DNA from: Solirubrobacteraceae bacterium | GTDB lineage: Bacteria > Actinomycetota > Thermoleophilia > Solirubrobacterales > Solirubrobacteraceae | Reading direction: 5' to 3' | Assembly: GCA_016463765.1 (NCBI GenBank) | Contig: JAEMQS010000001.1 | Span: forward strand, 62,001-126,000 | DNA: 64,000 nt | In this document: one piece after another, positions 24,803-32,552 of the stretch | Layout: each line of letters opens with the position of its first letter | Numbering within the stretch: position 1 is the first letter of the stretch | The notes under the pieces: model-generated | What the model saw: the letters and a program-made list of their open reading frames with translations, nothing else | Told to the model about the DNA's origin: nothing | Databases searched by the model: none | Made by a program: the position numbers and the translations under genes

Positions 24803-26666
24803 GCGTCCGCGTCACGCCCTTCTTGCCGGAGGGCGTCGCGACGACCTGGGCCCGCACCCGCGAGCTGCGCCGCAGCAGCGTCGTCCCGGTCCGGCTGAGC
24901 CGCACGGTGACGGTTGTGGTCCGGCCCGACGCCACGCGATAGCGCAGGGTCTGCGACAGGGTCAGCTGCCGCGCCTTCGCACGCTTGGTCAGGCGGACCT
25001 TGCCTGCCGTGCGCAGCTTCAGCTGCCCCGTGCAGGTGCCGCCGCCGGTGCAGCGGACCGTGACCCTGACCCGGTTCGAGGTGGCCCGCAGCGCCGTCGA
25101 CTCGATGGCGAGCAACGGCCGGGCCGGCGGAGCGGGACCGCCCTGGCCGCTCGGCGGCGGCGGCGAGCCGGGGAGGACGACCGGCGGCGCCGGCAGCGGT
25201 GCGGGCCCCGGATCGGGCGTGGGGCCGGGATCGACCGGCGGCGGCGTGACGACCACGCCCTCGACGGGGATCGTCGTGAACGGGTCGAGGTCGTTCGCCT
25301 CGATGGCGTACCGGCCCTGGTCGCCGCCCGCGGCCGGGGCGACGTTCCCCCGTTCGCCGTAGGCGATGCCCGGCTGCGCCACGTCGACTTCGCCGCTCGC
25401 GCAGTCCAGCGACAGGCGCGTGGCGGGGCCGGTCTCAGGCGTCAGTTCCAGCCGCGCGTAGGCGCTGCCGTACGCGGTGGCATCGGTCCCACCGCCCAGC
25501 GGTACGGCGCCCAGCGCGCCCACGGCGCCGGCTGCGAGCTGCAGTCCCGAGGTCCCGCTGGCGGTCCACGTGGTGGGCGAGAGCACCGCTGTGCCGGAGA
25601 CGTCGTCGGACTCCACCGTGCCGGCGGCCGTCGTCGTGAACACGGTGACCTGGCCGCCGCTGTCGACGACGATGCGCACGTCGCCTTCGAGCGGCGCGGT
25701 CGCGATCTGCCCGGCGGGCGTGGCGCCGAGCGCGCGCAGCCCGACGCGCAGCGTGCCGGTCAGCGTCGTCTCACCAGGTTGCAGGCGCCCGGCGGCCGCG
25801 AGCGCCTGGAGGTACCCCGTCGGGATCCGGTAGCGCACCCGCGGGCTCGTGGTCAGCGACCCGCCGGGCCGCACCGTCGCGGGATCCGCAGGGTCGGGCA
25901 GGAGCTCGAGCCGCACCGGGACCGACGACGTGCCCTGGGGCGTCAGCGGGTTGATGCAGGAGAACGCCGGCACGTCGACGGTCGCAAATGGCGGCGCGAT
26001 GCGCTCGGTGAAGTTCGAGCCGTCCGCGATGAAGCCGCCCGCCGAGCAGTCGAGCCCGAGGAAGATGCCGCCCAGGTCGACGTGCAGGAACACGCTGCCG
26101 CGCACGGCCCGGTTCGCTCCGCCGGACGCGACGGGCAGCGGAGGCAGGCTGTCCGCCCGCGCCTGAGAGAACGCGATCGGTCCGCCCTTCGCGGTCCAGT
26201 CCGTGTCGGAGAGCTGGGGCGCGTTGTACGTGAACTCGGTCGCGTCATCGAAGGAGCCGGTGCTCGTGACGGTGATGGTCGTGGTCGCCACCGTCTCGAC
26301 CTTCTGCCACTGCACGCCCTCGACGGTGTTCGTGCCGCGCACCGCGACCCACACGTCGGTGGGCAGCTGGTTCTCACCGGCCTGCAGGAGGCCGAAGTTG
26401 TAGCCGTACTCGGCCAGCCAGTCGGGGAGCGTGACGTCGAAGACCTGGCCCGAGAGGCGGATCGTGTCGCCGGGCTGCGCGGTCGCCGCACTCGGCGTGC
26501 CCGTCATGGTCACGTCCATATCGCGCCAGTAGCTGTCGTAGCTGTACTGGCAGGCGTTGTTCACCGTCTGGCTGCCTGCCGCCGCCGTGCCTGCGCCCGG
26601 CGCCGCGAGCAGCAGTCCGGCGGTGACCGCGAGTGCGGCGGCCCTGAAGAGGTTGCGTGATGTCAC
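24780..26666 (-). CDS. Large secreted beta-rich protein, family member 1
   Basis: The protein (628 aa) has an N-terminal signal peptide (LALTAGLL-type hydrophobic core, cleavage near residue 32). An N-terminal domain follows: ACQYSYDSYWRDMDVTMTG, VTLPDWLAEYGYNFGLLQAGENQLPTDVWVAVRGTNTVEGVQ, DTDWTAKGGPIAFS. Homologous domains occur in the proteins at 26752 and 41555. After a Pro-rich linker (about 500-540) comes a basic C-terminal beta domain, RVRVTVRCTGGGTCTGQLKL...TLTLRRTR. Conserved Cys pairs suggest disulfides. GGGAG at 26673-26677 supports GTG 26666. Function unknown; a surface or adhesin-like role is an inference. Confidence 0.75.
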   Translation of the reverse strand: MTSRNLFRAAALAVTAGLLLAAPGAGTAAAGSQTVNNACQYSYDSYWRDMDVTMTGTPSAATAQPGDTIRLSGQVFDVTLPDWLAEYGYNFGLLQAGENQLPTDVWVAVRGTNTVEGVQWQKVETVATTTITVTSTGSFDDATEFTYNAPQLSDTDWTAKGGPIAFSQARADSLPPLPVASGGANRAVRGSVFLHVDLGGIFLGLDCSAGGFIADGSNFTERIAPPFATVDVPAFSCINPLTPQGTSSVPVRLELLPDPADPATVRPGGSLTTSPRVRYRIPTGYLQALAAAGRLQPGETTLTGTLRVGLRALGATPAGQIATAPLEGDVRIVVDSGGQVTVFTTTAAGTVESDDVSGTAVLSPTTWTASGTSGLQLAAGAVGALGAVPLGGGTDATAYGSAYARLELTPETGPATRLSLDCASGEVDVAQPGIAYGERGNVAPAAGGDQGRYAIEANDLDPFTTIPVEGVVVTPPPVDPGPTPDPGPAPLPAPPVVLPGSPPPPSGQGGPAPPARPLLAIESTALRATSNRVRVTVRCTGGGTCTGQLKLRTAGKVRLTKRAKARQLTLSQTLRYRVASGRTTTVTVRLSRTGTTLLRRSSRVRAQVVATPSGKKGVTRTLTLRRTR

Positions 26667-26690
26667 TGGTTGCTCCCGATCGATGAACGA

Positions 26691-26723
26691 CCCCGGGCCG
26701 CGGCGTCGTGCCGCGGCCCGGGG
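26691..26723. terminator. Long GC hairpin between the two secreted-protein genes
   Basis: A perfect 14-bp stem (26691-26704 with 26710-26723) has a 5-nt loop, and 3 more pairs follow after a bulge. There is no strong T-run. It is probably an attenuator or an mRNA stabiliser between two tandem minus-strand genes. Confidence 0.5.
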
Positions 26724-26751
26724 GTCACTGCCCTTCCTTTCCTGCACCCGC

Positions 26752-28896
26752 CTAGCGGCGGAGGGTGACCCGCTGCGTCACGGCGTTGGCGCCCTTCGGC
26801 GCGATGCGCACGGTGGCGGCGACCGACGTCCGGGCACGCAGCACGGCCACGGCGGCCTTCGACACCCGCAGGGTGTAGGTCTTCGTCCTGCCCGGCGCCA
26901 CGGTGAACGTGCGCGTCCCGGCCAGGGTCTGGACCTTCGGCTGGCCCTTGCCGACCCGCAGCTTGCCACGGCTCTTCAGGGTGATCGTGCCGGTGCACTG
27001 GGTCGCGCCGGCCGGGCACCCGACGGTGACCTTGACCTTGCGGCTCTTCGCCGACAGCGAGCCGTTCGTGAGACCGGCGAGCTTCAGGGTCGGGGACTTC
27101 GCGGTCGGGGCCGGAGCGGCGGCGACCACCGGGGCGGCGACCGGCGTGGCCGTGATCACGGGGCCGACCGGCGGCGCCGGGGCGATCGCGAACGGCGCCT
27201 TCGGCTGATGGGTGATCGCGTAGCGACCGCCCGAGCCGGCGGCGACGGTGGTCGTCGACGGCGGCGCGCCGGCGGCGACCGGCGTCGGGATGCGCAGCGA
27301 CGCGTCGCGACGACCGAGGTTCGAGAATCCGATCGACGCGTTCACGATGTCGACCTTGCCCTCGAGGCAGTCGATGCTCGCGCCGTAGCGCCCGGTCTCC
27401 GCGCGGATGAACAGCGAGCCGTAGGGGTGCATCGGGAAGATCGCACCCTCAGCGCCGCTGTGGCCGCGGCCGACGAGCGTGAGCTCGGGGATCTGGCCGG
27501 GAGCGCCGAGCGAGAACGCGATCGGACCGCCGCCCGTCGGCGTCCACGTCGTGCTCGGCACGGTGAACTGCAGCCTCGCCGCCGGGTAGGACTCGTCGCC
27601 CGAGCCCGCGACGCCGTCGGGGTCGACGAAGGTTGCCTGCCAACGGCCCTCGATCTTCACGAGCTGCTCGCCCTCGGCGGTGTTGTCCGCCTTGAGCTGC
27701 ACCCACATCGTGAACGGCTGGTCGAGCTCGCCGTCCGCCGGCAGCGACTGGTAGACGCTGAGGTTGTTGTAGAGGCCCTTCATCATCGCCTCGTGCAGCG
27801 TCACGTCGAGCTTCGCGCCGCTCAGCGTGTACGGCTGGCCCGGCGTGAACGCGGCCAGCGCGCCGGTGCTGAGCTTCATCTCGTAGCTGTTGATCTCGCG
27901 GCCGATGAACCGGCCGAGGCCGTCGACGCAGGTCAGCTCGCGGGCCTGCGCCAGCGGTGTCACCGTGGCCAGCGCGGGCAGCGGCGCGCTCTGGATCGCG
28001 TAGCGGCCGCGGTCGCCACCGTCAGCGGGCGGGACGTTGCCGCGCTCGGCGTAGGCGATGGTGTCGTTCAGCAGCGACGCTCCGCCGGAGACGCAGTCCA
28101 GCGACGTCCGGCCCTGGCTGGCGCCGTGGTTGCCGATGCGCACGCGGGCGTAGAAGCTGCCGTACGGGCGGGCGGTGGTGAGCGGGTCGACGTCCGGCAC
28201 GGCCGGGTTGTTGAACACGCTGTCCTGCGGGTCGCTCGAGGTCGCGTTGGCCTTGCGCCACTGCGACTGGACGTTGAACTCGCCGAGCTGACCGGGCGGC
28301 GCCACCGAGATGGCGACCGGCGCGGTGGACGTGGGCGTCCAGCTCGTCACGGCGGTGTTGAGGTTGACCGTGCCCGCGAGGTTCGGCGTGGCCGGGCCGT
28401 TCAGCGCGCCGGCGTTCGTGTAGCGCTGGACCGACGCGGTCTGGCTCGCCGCATCCCAGATGACGCGCGTGTTCGCGCTCGGGTTGATGACGGCGCGCAG
28501 CGTCTGGCGCTGTTCGAGCGTGTTCGTCGCGCGGATGGCGACCCAGAACGTGATGCCGCCGAGCTTGTTCTCGCCGTCGGCCAGCAGGCCCGCCTTGCCG
28601 AGCCGCTCGAAGTACGCGTTCTTCAGGTCGTACTGGATCTGGGGCGCGTAGCTGAACTTCTGGCCGACGACGACGTCGCCGAAGTCCGCCACGCCGGCGA
28701 CGCGGAAGGTCAGATCGCTCTCGGGGATGACGTTGTCGGCGGCGGCGTTCGCGCCGACCGGCCCGATGCACTGGAACTCCGTGGCGGCCGACGCGGGTGC
28801 CGCGGCGGCGCCTGCGGCGAGGGTGCTCGCCGCCAGGATGCCCAGCAGCCGGCGCGTGCGCGCCCGGTGCGGGGAGAGGGTGTCGCTGGCTCTCAT
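26752..28896 (-). CDS. Large secreted beta-rich protein, family member 2 with duplicated domain
   Basis: The protein (714 aa) has a signal peptide (Arg-rich n-region, cleavage near ASA-AT, about residue 38). Two copies of the same domain are seen, at about 40-300 and 320-530. Each contains YDLKNAYFERLGKAGLLADGENKLGG-like or KLDVTLHEAMMKGLYNNL-like helix-strand sequence, a FWVAIRATNTLE or MWVQLKADNTAEG strand, a TSWTP motif and a closing LDC or DC disulfide Cys. A Pro/Ala linker and a C-terminal basic beta domain (KVKVTVGCPAGATQCTGTITLKSRGK) end the protein as in member 1. GGAG 6 nt before ATG 28896 gives the start. Function unknown. Confidence 0.75.
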   Translation of the reverse strand: MRASDTLSPHRARTRRLLGILAASTLAAGAAAAPASAATEFQCIGPVGANAAADNVIPESDLTFRVAGVADFGDVVVGQKFSYAPQIQYDLKNAYFERLGKAGLLADGENKLGGITFWVAIRATNTLEQRQTLRAVINPSANTRVIWDAASQTASVQRYTNAGALNGPATPNLAGTVNLNTAVTSWTPTSTAPVAISVAPPGQLGEFNVQSQWRKANATSSDPQDSVFNNPAVPDVDPLTTARPYGSFYARVRIGNHGASQGRTSLDCVSGGASLLNDTIAYAERGNVPPADGGDRGRYAIQSAPLPALATVTPLAQARELTCVDGLGRFIGREINSYEMKLSTGALAAFTPGQPYTLSGAKLDVTLHEAMMKGLYNNLSVYQSLPADGELDQPFTMWVQLKADNTAEGEQLVKIEGRWQATFVDPDGVAGSGDESYPAARLQFTVPSTTWTPTGGGPIAFSLGAPGQIPELTLVGRGHSGAEGAIFPMHPYGSLFIRAETGRYGASIDCLEGKVDIVNASIGFSNLGRRDASLRIPTPVAAGAPPSTTTVAAGSGGRYAITHQPKAPFAIAPAPPVGPVITATPVAAPVVAAAPAPTAKSPTLKLAGLTNGSLSAKSRKVKVTVGCPAGATQCTGTITLKSRGKLRVGKGQPKVQTLAGTRTFTVAPGRTKTYTLRVSKAAVAVLRARTSVAATVRIAPKGANAVTQRVTLRR

Positions 28897-28990
28897 CAAC
28901 TGCTCCGATTCGTGGCCCGACCGCGACGCGGGGACCCGGGGATGTGGGATGCGCCGACCCGGTTCAGAACACGAACCTTTGCGGCTGATG

Positions 28991-29048
28991 TAAAGCTAGC
29001 TTAACTCTCTGTGTGTTGTTAGCCCGCCGACCTCTCTATGCTTGGTCC
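28991..29048. promoter_or_regulatory. Divergent control region of dtxR-like gene and secreted-protein gene
   Basis: A palindrome AAGCTAGCTT (28993-29002, within TAAAGCTAGCTTAA) lies between the divergent genes. The dtxR-like gene has TTGTTA (29016-29021), a 15-nt spacer, TATGCT (29037-29042), and ATG 6 nt later. The palindrome may be an autoregulatory site. Confidence 0.45.
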
Positions 29049-29741
29049 ATGGCGAACCCGGCGGGCCACTCGGTCGACGACTACCTCGAGACGATCTACT
29101 TCCTCGCGTACCCCGTGGGCGAGTACCGGCCGGCGGACGGCTCGCCGGCAATCGCGGCGCGGATCGCGGAGCTCCTCGGGGTGTCCCGCGCGGCCTCGGG
29201 CGAGATGCTCAAGCGCATGGAGGCCGAGGGCCTCGTCACGCGCGGGCCGTCGAAGGAGGCCGTCCTCACGAAGGCGGGCCTGAAGCGCGCCAAGCGTGTG
29301 GTGCGCCGCCACCGGATCGTCGAGCGGTTCCTCACCGACTACGTCGGACTCGAGCCGCACGAGAGCCACGTCGAGGCCGACAAGATCGGCGGGACGTTCA
29401 GCGACGACATGGTCGACCGCATGAACGAGAAGCTCGGCTTCCCCGACCGCTGCCCGCACGGGTGGCTCGTCGAGCCCGAGTCCGAGCGCAAGGAGAATGA
29501 CGACCTCGTGCCGCTGGCCGACGTCGCGGCCGGGCAGTCGGGCGAGATCGTAGCGCTGGCCGAGCACGACGGCGACCTCCTGCAGTGGTTCTACGCCGAG
29601 GGCCTGACCCCCGGGACGCAGGTGCGCGTCGAGGGCCACCAGGCCGCGGCCGGCCAGATGACCGTGCGCGTGGGCAAGCGCGAGCACGCGATCGCGCAGA
29701 AGGCGGCGGGCGGCCTGTTCGTCCGCATCGACGACGCCTGA
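29049..29741 (+). CDS. DtxR/MntR-family metal-dependent regulator
   Basis: The protein (230 aa) has an N-terminal winged helix (HSVDDYLETIYFL, IAELLGVSRAASGEMLKRMEAEGLV), a dimerisation/metal domain to about 140, and a C-terminal FeoA/SH3-like domain (about 155-230). At the position of IdeR Met10 it has Asp, as in manganese-sensing MntR (DYLETIY: Asp and Glu ligands). The expected Cys/Glu-xx-Glu-His ligand segment reads EADKIGGTFSDD, so the usual Glu-His pair is replaced by Gly-Gly. Its location just upstream of the siderophore operon suggests iron control, but the altered site makes the sensed metal uncertain. Leaderless start at 29049. Confidence 0.88.
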   Translation: MANPAGHSVDDYLETIYFLAYPVGEYRPADGSPAIAARIAELLGVSRAASGEMLKRMEAEGLVTRGPSKEAVLTKAGLKRAKRVVRRHRIVERFLTDYVGLEPHESHVEADKIGGTFSDDMVDRMNEKLGFPDRCPHGWLVEPESERKENDDLVPLADVAAGQSGEIVALAEHDGDLLQWFYAEGLTPGTQVRVEGHQAAAGQMTVRVGKREHAIAQKAAGGLFVRIDDA

Positions 29742-29751
29742 CCGACCCCGG

Positions 29752-29782
29752 CCCTTGCTTTGGCAAGGGAACCGACTATCGT
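29752..29782 (+). promoter_or_regulatory. Siderophore operon promoter with 18-bp operator
   Basis: -35 TTGCTT (29755-29760), a 16-nt spacer and -10 TATCGT (29777-29782), the latter ending 8 nt before GTG 29791. A perfect inverted repeat CCCTTGC-TTTG-GCAAGGG (29752-29769) covers the -35. There is no T-run, so an operator is likelier than a terminator. It is not a classical iron box. Confidence 0.6.
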
Positions 29783-29790
29783 TCGCAAGC

Positions 29791-31155
29791 GTGCTTGACA
29801 TCAGTGCGCAAAGCACCCGTACACCGGCGCCGGTGGACGACCTGCTCGCCCGCCAGCGCCGGCGGGAGTCGTCGGCCCGGACCTACCCGCGCCGTCTGCC
29901 CGTCGCCCTGGCGTCCGGTCGCGGCGCGGTGGTCACCGACACGGCGGGCCGCGAGTACCTCGACTGCCTGTCGGGCGCGGGGGCACTCGCGCTGGGCCAC
30001 CACCACCCGATCGTCGTCGAGGCGCTCGAGCGGACGCTGCGCGACGCCGTCCCCCTTTCCACGCTCGACCTGACGACGCCGGTCCGCGACGCGTTCGTCG
30101 AGCAGCTGTTCGGCGTGCTGCCCGCGCACCTGCGCGACGGGTGCATCCAGTTCTGCGGCCCGTCGGGCGCCGACGCCGTGGAGGCGGCGGTGAAGCTCGT
30201 GCGCACCGCGACCGGCCGGGACGGCATGGTCGCGTTCGCCGGTGGCTACCACGGCATGACCCACGGAGCGCTGGCGCTGACCGGCGACCTGGGCGCCAAG
30301 CGGGCGCTCGGATCGCTGGGCATGGACGTGCAGCACCTGCCGTTCCCCACGGCAGTGCGCTGCCCGTTCGGTGTCGGTGGCGATGTCGGCGCGCAGCTGT
30401 GCGCGCGGTCGGTGCGCGCGCTGCTGGAGGACGACCACAGCGGCGTCCTGCCGCCCGCGGGGGTCATCGTCGAGCCGGTGCAGGGTGAGGGCGGCGTGCA
30501 CCCGATGCCGCCGGCGTTCGCCGCCGAGCTGCGCGCGGCGACGCGCCGCGCCGGGGTCCCGCTCATCGCCGACGAGGTGCAGACCGGTGTCGGCCGGGCG
30601 GGCGCGCTGTGGGCGAGCGATGCGCTCGGGCTGGAACCCGACGTGCTCGTGCTGAGCAAGGCGATCGGCGGGGGACTGCCGCTGGCGGTGGTCGTCTACC
30701 GGCGCGAGCTCGACCTGTGGAAGCCGGGCGCCCACGCGGGGACGTTCCGCGGCAACCAGCTGGCGATGGCCGCGGGTGAGGCGACGCTGCGGTACGTCGT
30801 CTCCGAGGATCTTCCGGCGCGGGCCGCCACGCTGGGCACGCGCCTCATGGCGGCGCTGCGGGCGTCCGCCGGGGACGACGTGGCGGTGGCCGACGTGCGG
30901 GGTGCCGGCCTGATGGTCGGGGTCGAGCTGGTGGACCCGTCGGTGACCGACGGCGACGGGGTGCCGGTGCCCGACGGCGACCTGGCGGGCCGGGTCCAGC
31001 GCTCGATGCTCGAGGGTGGCGTGCTGGCCGAGCGTGGCGGGCGCGGCGATGCGGTCGTGCGGTTCCTGCCGCCGCTGGTCGTCAGCGAGGCACAGGTCGA
31101 CACCATCGCCTCGGTGTTCGGCACGGCGTTGCGCGCCGCGCGGAGGGCGGGATGA
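29791..31155 (+). CDS. Diaminobutyrate-2-oxoglutarate aminotransferase (RhbA-like)
   Basis: The protein (454 aa) is a class III PLP aminotransferase. It shows FCGPSGADAVEAAVKLVRTATGR (cofactor phosphate site), ADEVQTGVGRAG and the Schiff-base Lys in SKAIGGGLP (about 290-298). It makes L-2,4-diaminobutyrate from aspartate semialdehyde. The next gene decarboxylates that product to 1,3-diaminopropane, the diamine arm of schizokinen and rhizobactin 1021. The start is placed at GTG 29791 by the leaderless promoter; an upstream ATG at 29755 falls inside the promoter. The stop overlaps the next ATG by 4 nt. Confidence 0.9.
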   Translation: MLDISAQSTRTPAPVDDLLARQRRRESSARTYPRRLPVALASGRGAVVTDTAGREYLDCLSGAGALALGHHHPIVVEALERTLRDAVPLSTLDLTTPVRDAFVEQLFGVLPAHLRDGCIQFCGPSGADAVEAAVKLVRTATGRDGMVAFAGGYHGMTHGALALTGDLGAKRALGSLGMDVQHLPFPTAVRCPFGVGGDVGAQLCARSVRALLEDDHSGVLPPAGVIVEPVQGEGGVHPMPPAFAAELRAATRRAGVPLIADEVQTGVGRAGALWASDALGLEPDVLVLSKAIGGGLPLAVVVYRRELDLWKPGAHAGTFRGNQLAMAAGEATLRYVVSEDLPARAATLGTRLMAALRASAGDDVAVADVRGAGLMVGVELVDPSVTDGDGVPVPDGDLAGRVQRSMLEGGVLAERGGRGDAVVRFLPPLVVSEAQVDTIASVFGTALRAARRAG

Positions 31156-32552
31156 CCGCGGCGCTCGTCGGCGGCCCGGAGGGGTCGCTCGGCCACGCGG
31201 CGGCGCTGGTGGCGGGGGCCGTGGACCGCGCGGCGGCGCGCAGCTCGGGTCCGCTGTCCGGCGTCGATCCTGAGGTGCTGCGAGCGCGGATCGACGCGCT
31301 CGACCCGTGCCCTGATGCCGGGCTGGGCCTGACCACCGCGATCGCCGACCTGGAGCGCGAGGTGCTCGACCACGGCGTCTGGCCCGCCGATCCCCGCTGC
31401 GCCGCGCATCTGCACTGCGCGCCGCTGGTCTCCGCCGCGGCGGCCGAGCTGGCCGTGGGCGCGACGAACCAGTCCATGGACTCCTTCGATCAGGCGCCCG
31501 CGGCGACGTTCGCGGAGGACGCGCTGGTCCGCTGGCTCGGCGGCCTGCTCGGCCTGCCGGCGTCGTCGTCCGGCGTGCTGACCTCGGGGGGGACGGCGTC
31601 GAACCTGCTCGGCCTGCTGCTCGCCCGGGAGCACGCTGCGCCGTGCGTTGCCGACGGTCTGCCTGCCGAGGCGCGGGACTGGCGGATCGTCACGTCGGAG
31701 GCTGCGCACTTCAGCGTGCGCCGGGCGGCGATGCTGCTCGGCCTTGGTGAGCGCGCGGTGATCGCCGTGGGGACCGATGCGCGGGGGGCGATGGATGTCT
31801 CGGCGCTGCAATCGGCGCTCCGCGCGGAGCGCGTCATCGCGGTCGTGGCGACCGCCGGAACGACCGACCACGGCGCGATCGATCCGTTGGCCGCGGTCGC
31901 CTCAGCGGCTCGGGAGGCCGGGGCGTGGCTGCACGTCGATGCCGCGGTGGGCGGTGCCTTCGCGCTCAGCGACGCGCTCGCCCCGCGGCTGGACGGGATC
32001 GCTGCCGCCGACTCTGTGACCGTCGACTTCCACAAGCTCTGGTGGCAGCCGATCGGCACGAGCGCGCTGGTCGTGCGCGACGGGGCCGCGCTGGGCGCGA
32101 TCGCGCACCACAGCGACTACCTCAACCGCTCCGGCGACGAGGCCGACGGCGTGCTGAACCTCGCGACGCGGTCGCTCGACACGTCGCGGCGCTTCGACGC
32201 GCTGAAGGTGCTCGTGTCGCTGCGCGCCACGGGCCGGCGCGAGCTGGCGGCCATGGTCGAGCGCTGTGTGGCGCTGGCGTCGGCCACGGGCGCGGCGGTG
32301 GCCGCCCACCCGCGGCTGGAGCTCGTCGCGCCGGTCTCCACGGTGACCGTGCTGTTCCGCGTCGACGGGGACGACGCGACCCAGGTGGCGGTGCAGCGTG
32401 TCCTGCTGGCGTCAGGCTCGGCCGTGATCGGCCGCACCCGGATCGACGGGCGCGAGACGCTGAAGCTGACCCTGTTGAACCCGCACGCGACCGAGCGCGA
32501 CCTCGCGGCGCTGCTCGACCTGGTCGCCAGCGCGGCGGTGGTGCCGGCATGA
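31152..32552 (+). CDS. L-2,4-diaminobutyrate decarboxylase (RhbB-like)
   Basis: The protein (466 aa) is a group II PLP decarboxylase. The GGTASN substrate and PLP segment is near 145, LHVDAAVGGAF holds the PLP-binding Asp near 260, and the catalytic Lys is in VDFHKLWWQP (about residue 297). Paired with the upstream aminotransferase it gives 1,3-diaminopropane for siderophore assembly. It is coupled to both neighbours by ATGA overlaps. Confidence 0.9.
   Translation: MTAALVGGPEGSLGHAAALVAGAVDRAAARSSGPLSGVDPEVLRARIDALDPCPDAGLGLTTAIADLEREVLDHGVWPADPRCAAHLHCAPLVSAAAAELAVGATNQSMDSFDQAPAATFAEDALVRWLGGLLGLPASSSGVLTSGGTASNLLGLLLAREHAAPCVADGLPAEARDWRIVTSEAAHFSVRRAAMLLGLGERAVIAVGTDARGAMDVSALQSALRAERVIAVVATAGTTDHGAIDPLAAVASAAREAGAWLHVDAAVGGAFALSDALAPRLDGIAAADSVTVDFHKLWWQPIGTSALVVRDGAALGAIAHHSDYLNRSGDEADGVLNLATRSLDTSRRFDALKVLVSLRATGRRELAAMVERCVALASATGAAVAAHPRLELVAPVSTVTVLFRVDGDDATQVAVQRVLLASGSAVIGRTRIDGRETLKLTLLNPHATERDLAALLDLVASAAVVPA

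Noticed and set aside
29013-29048. Upstream start for the DtxR-like protein
   Set aside because: It lies within the promoter; the family N terminus begins at ATG 29049, 6 nt after the -10 box.
29752-29769. Inverted repeat read as a terminator of the DtxR-like gene
   Set aside because: It has no following T-run and overlaps a good -35 element, so an operator fits better.
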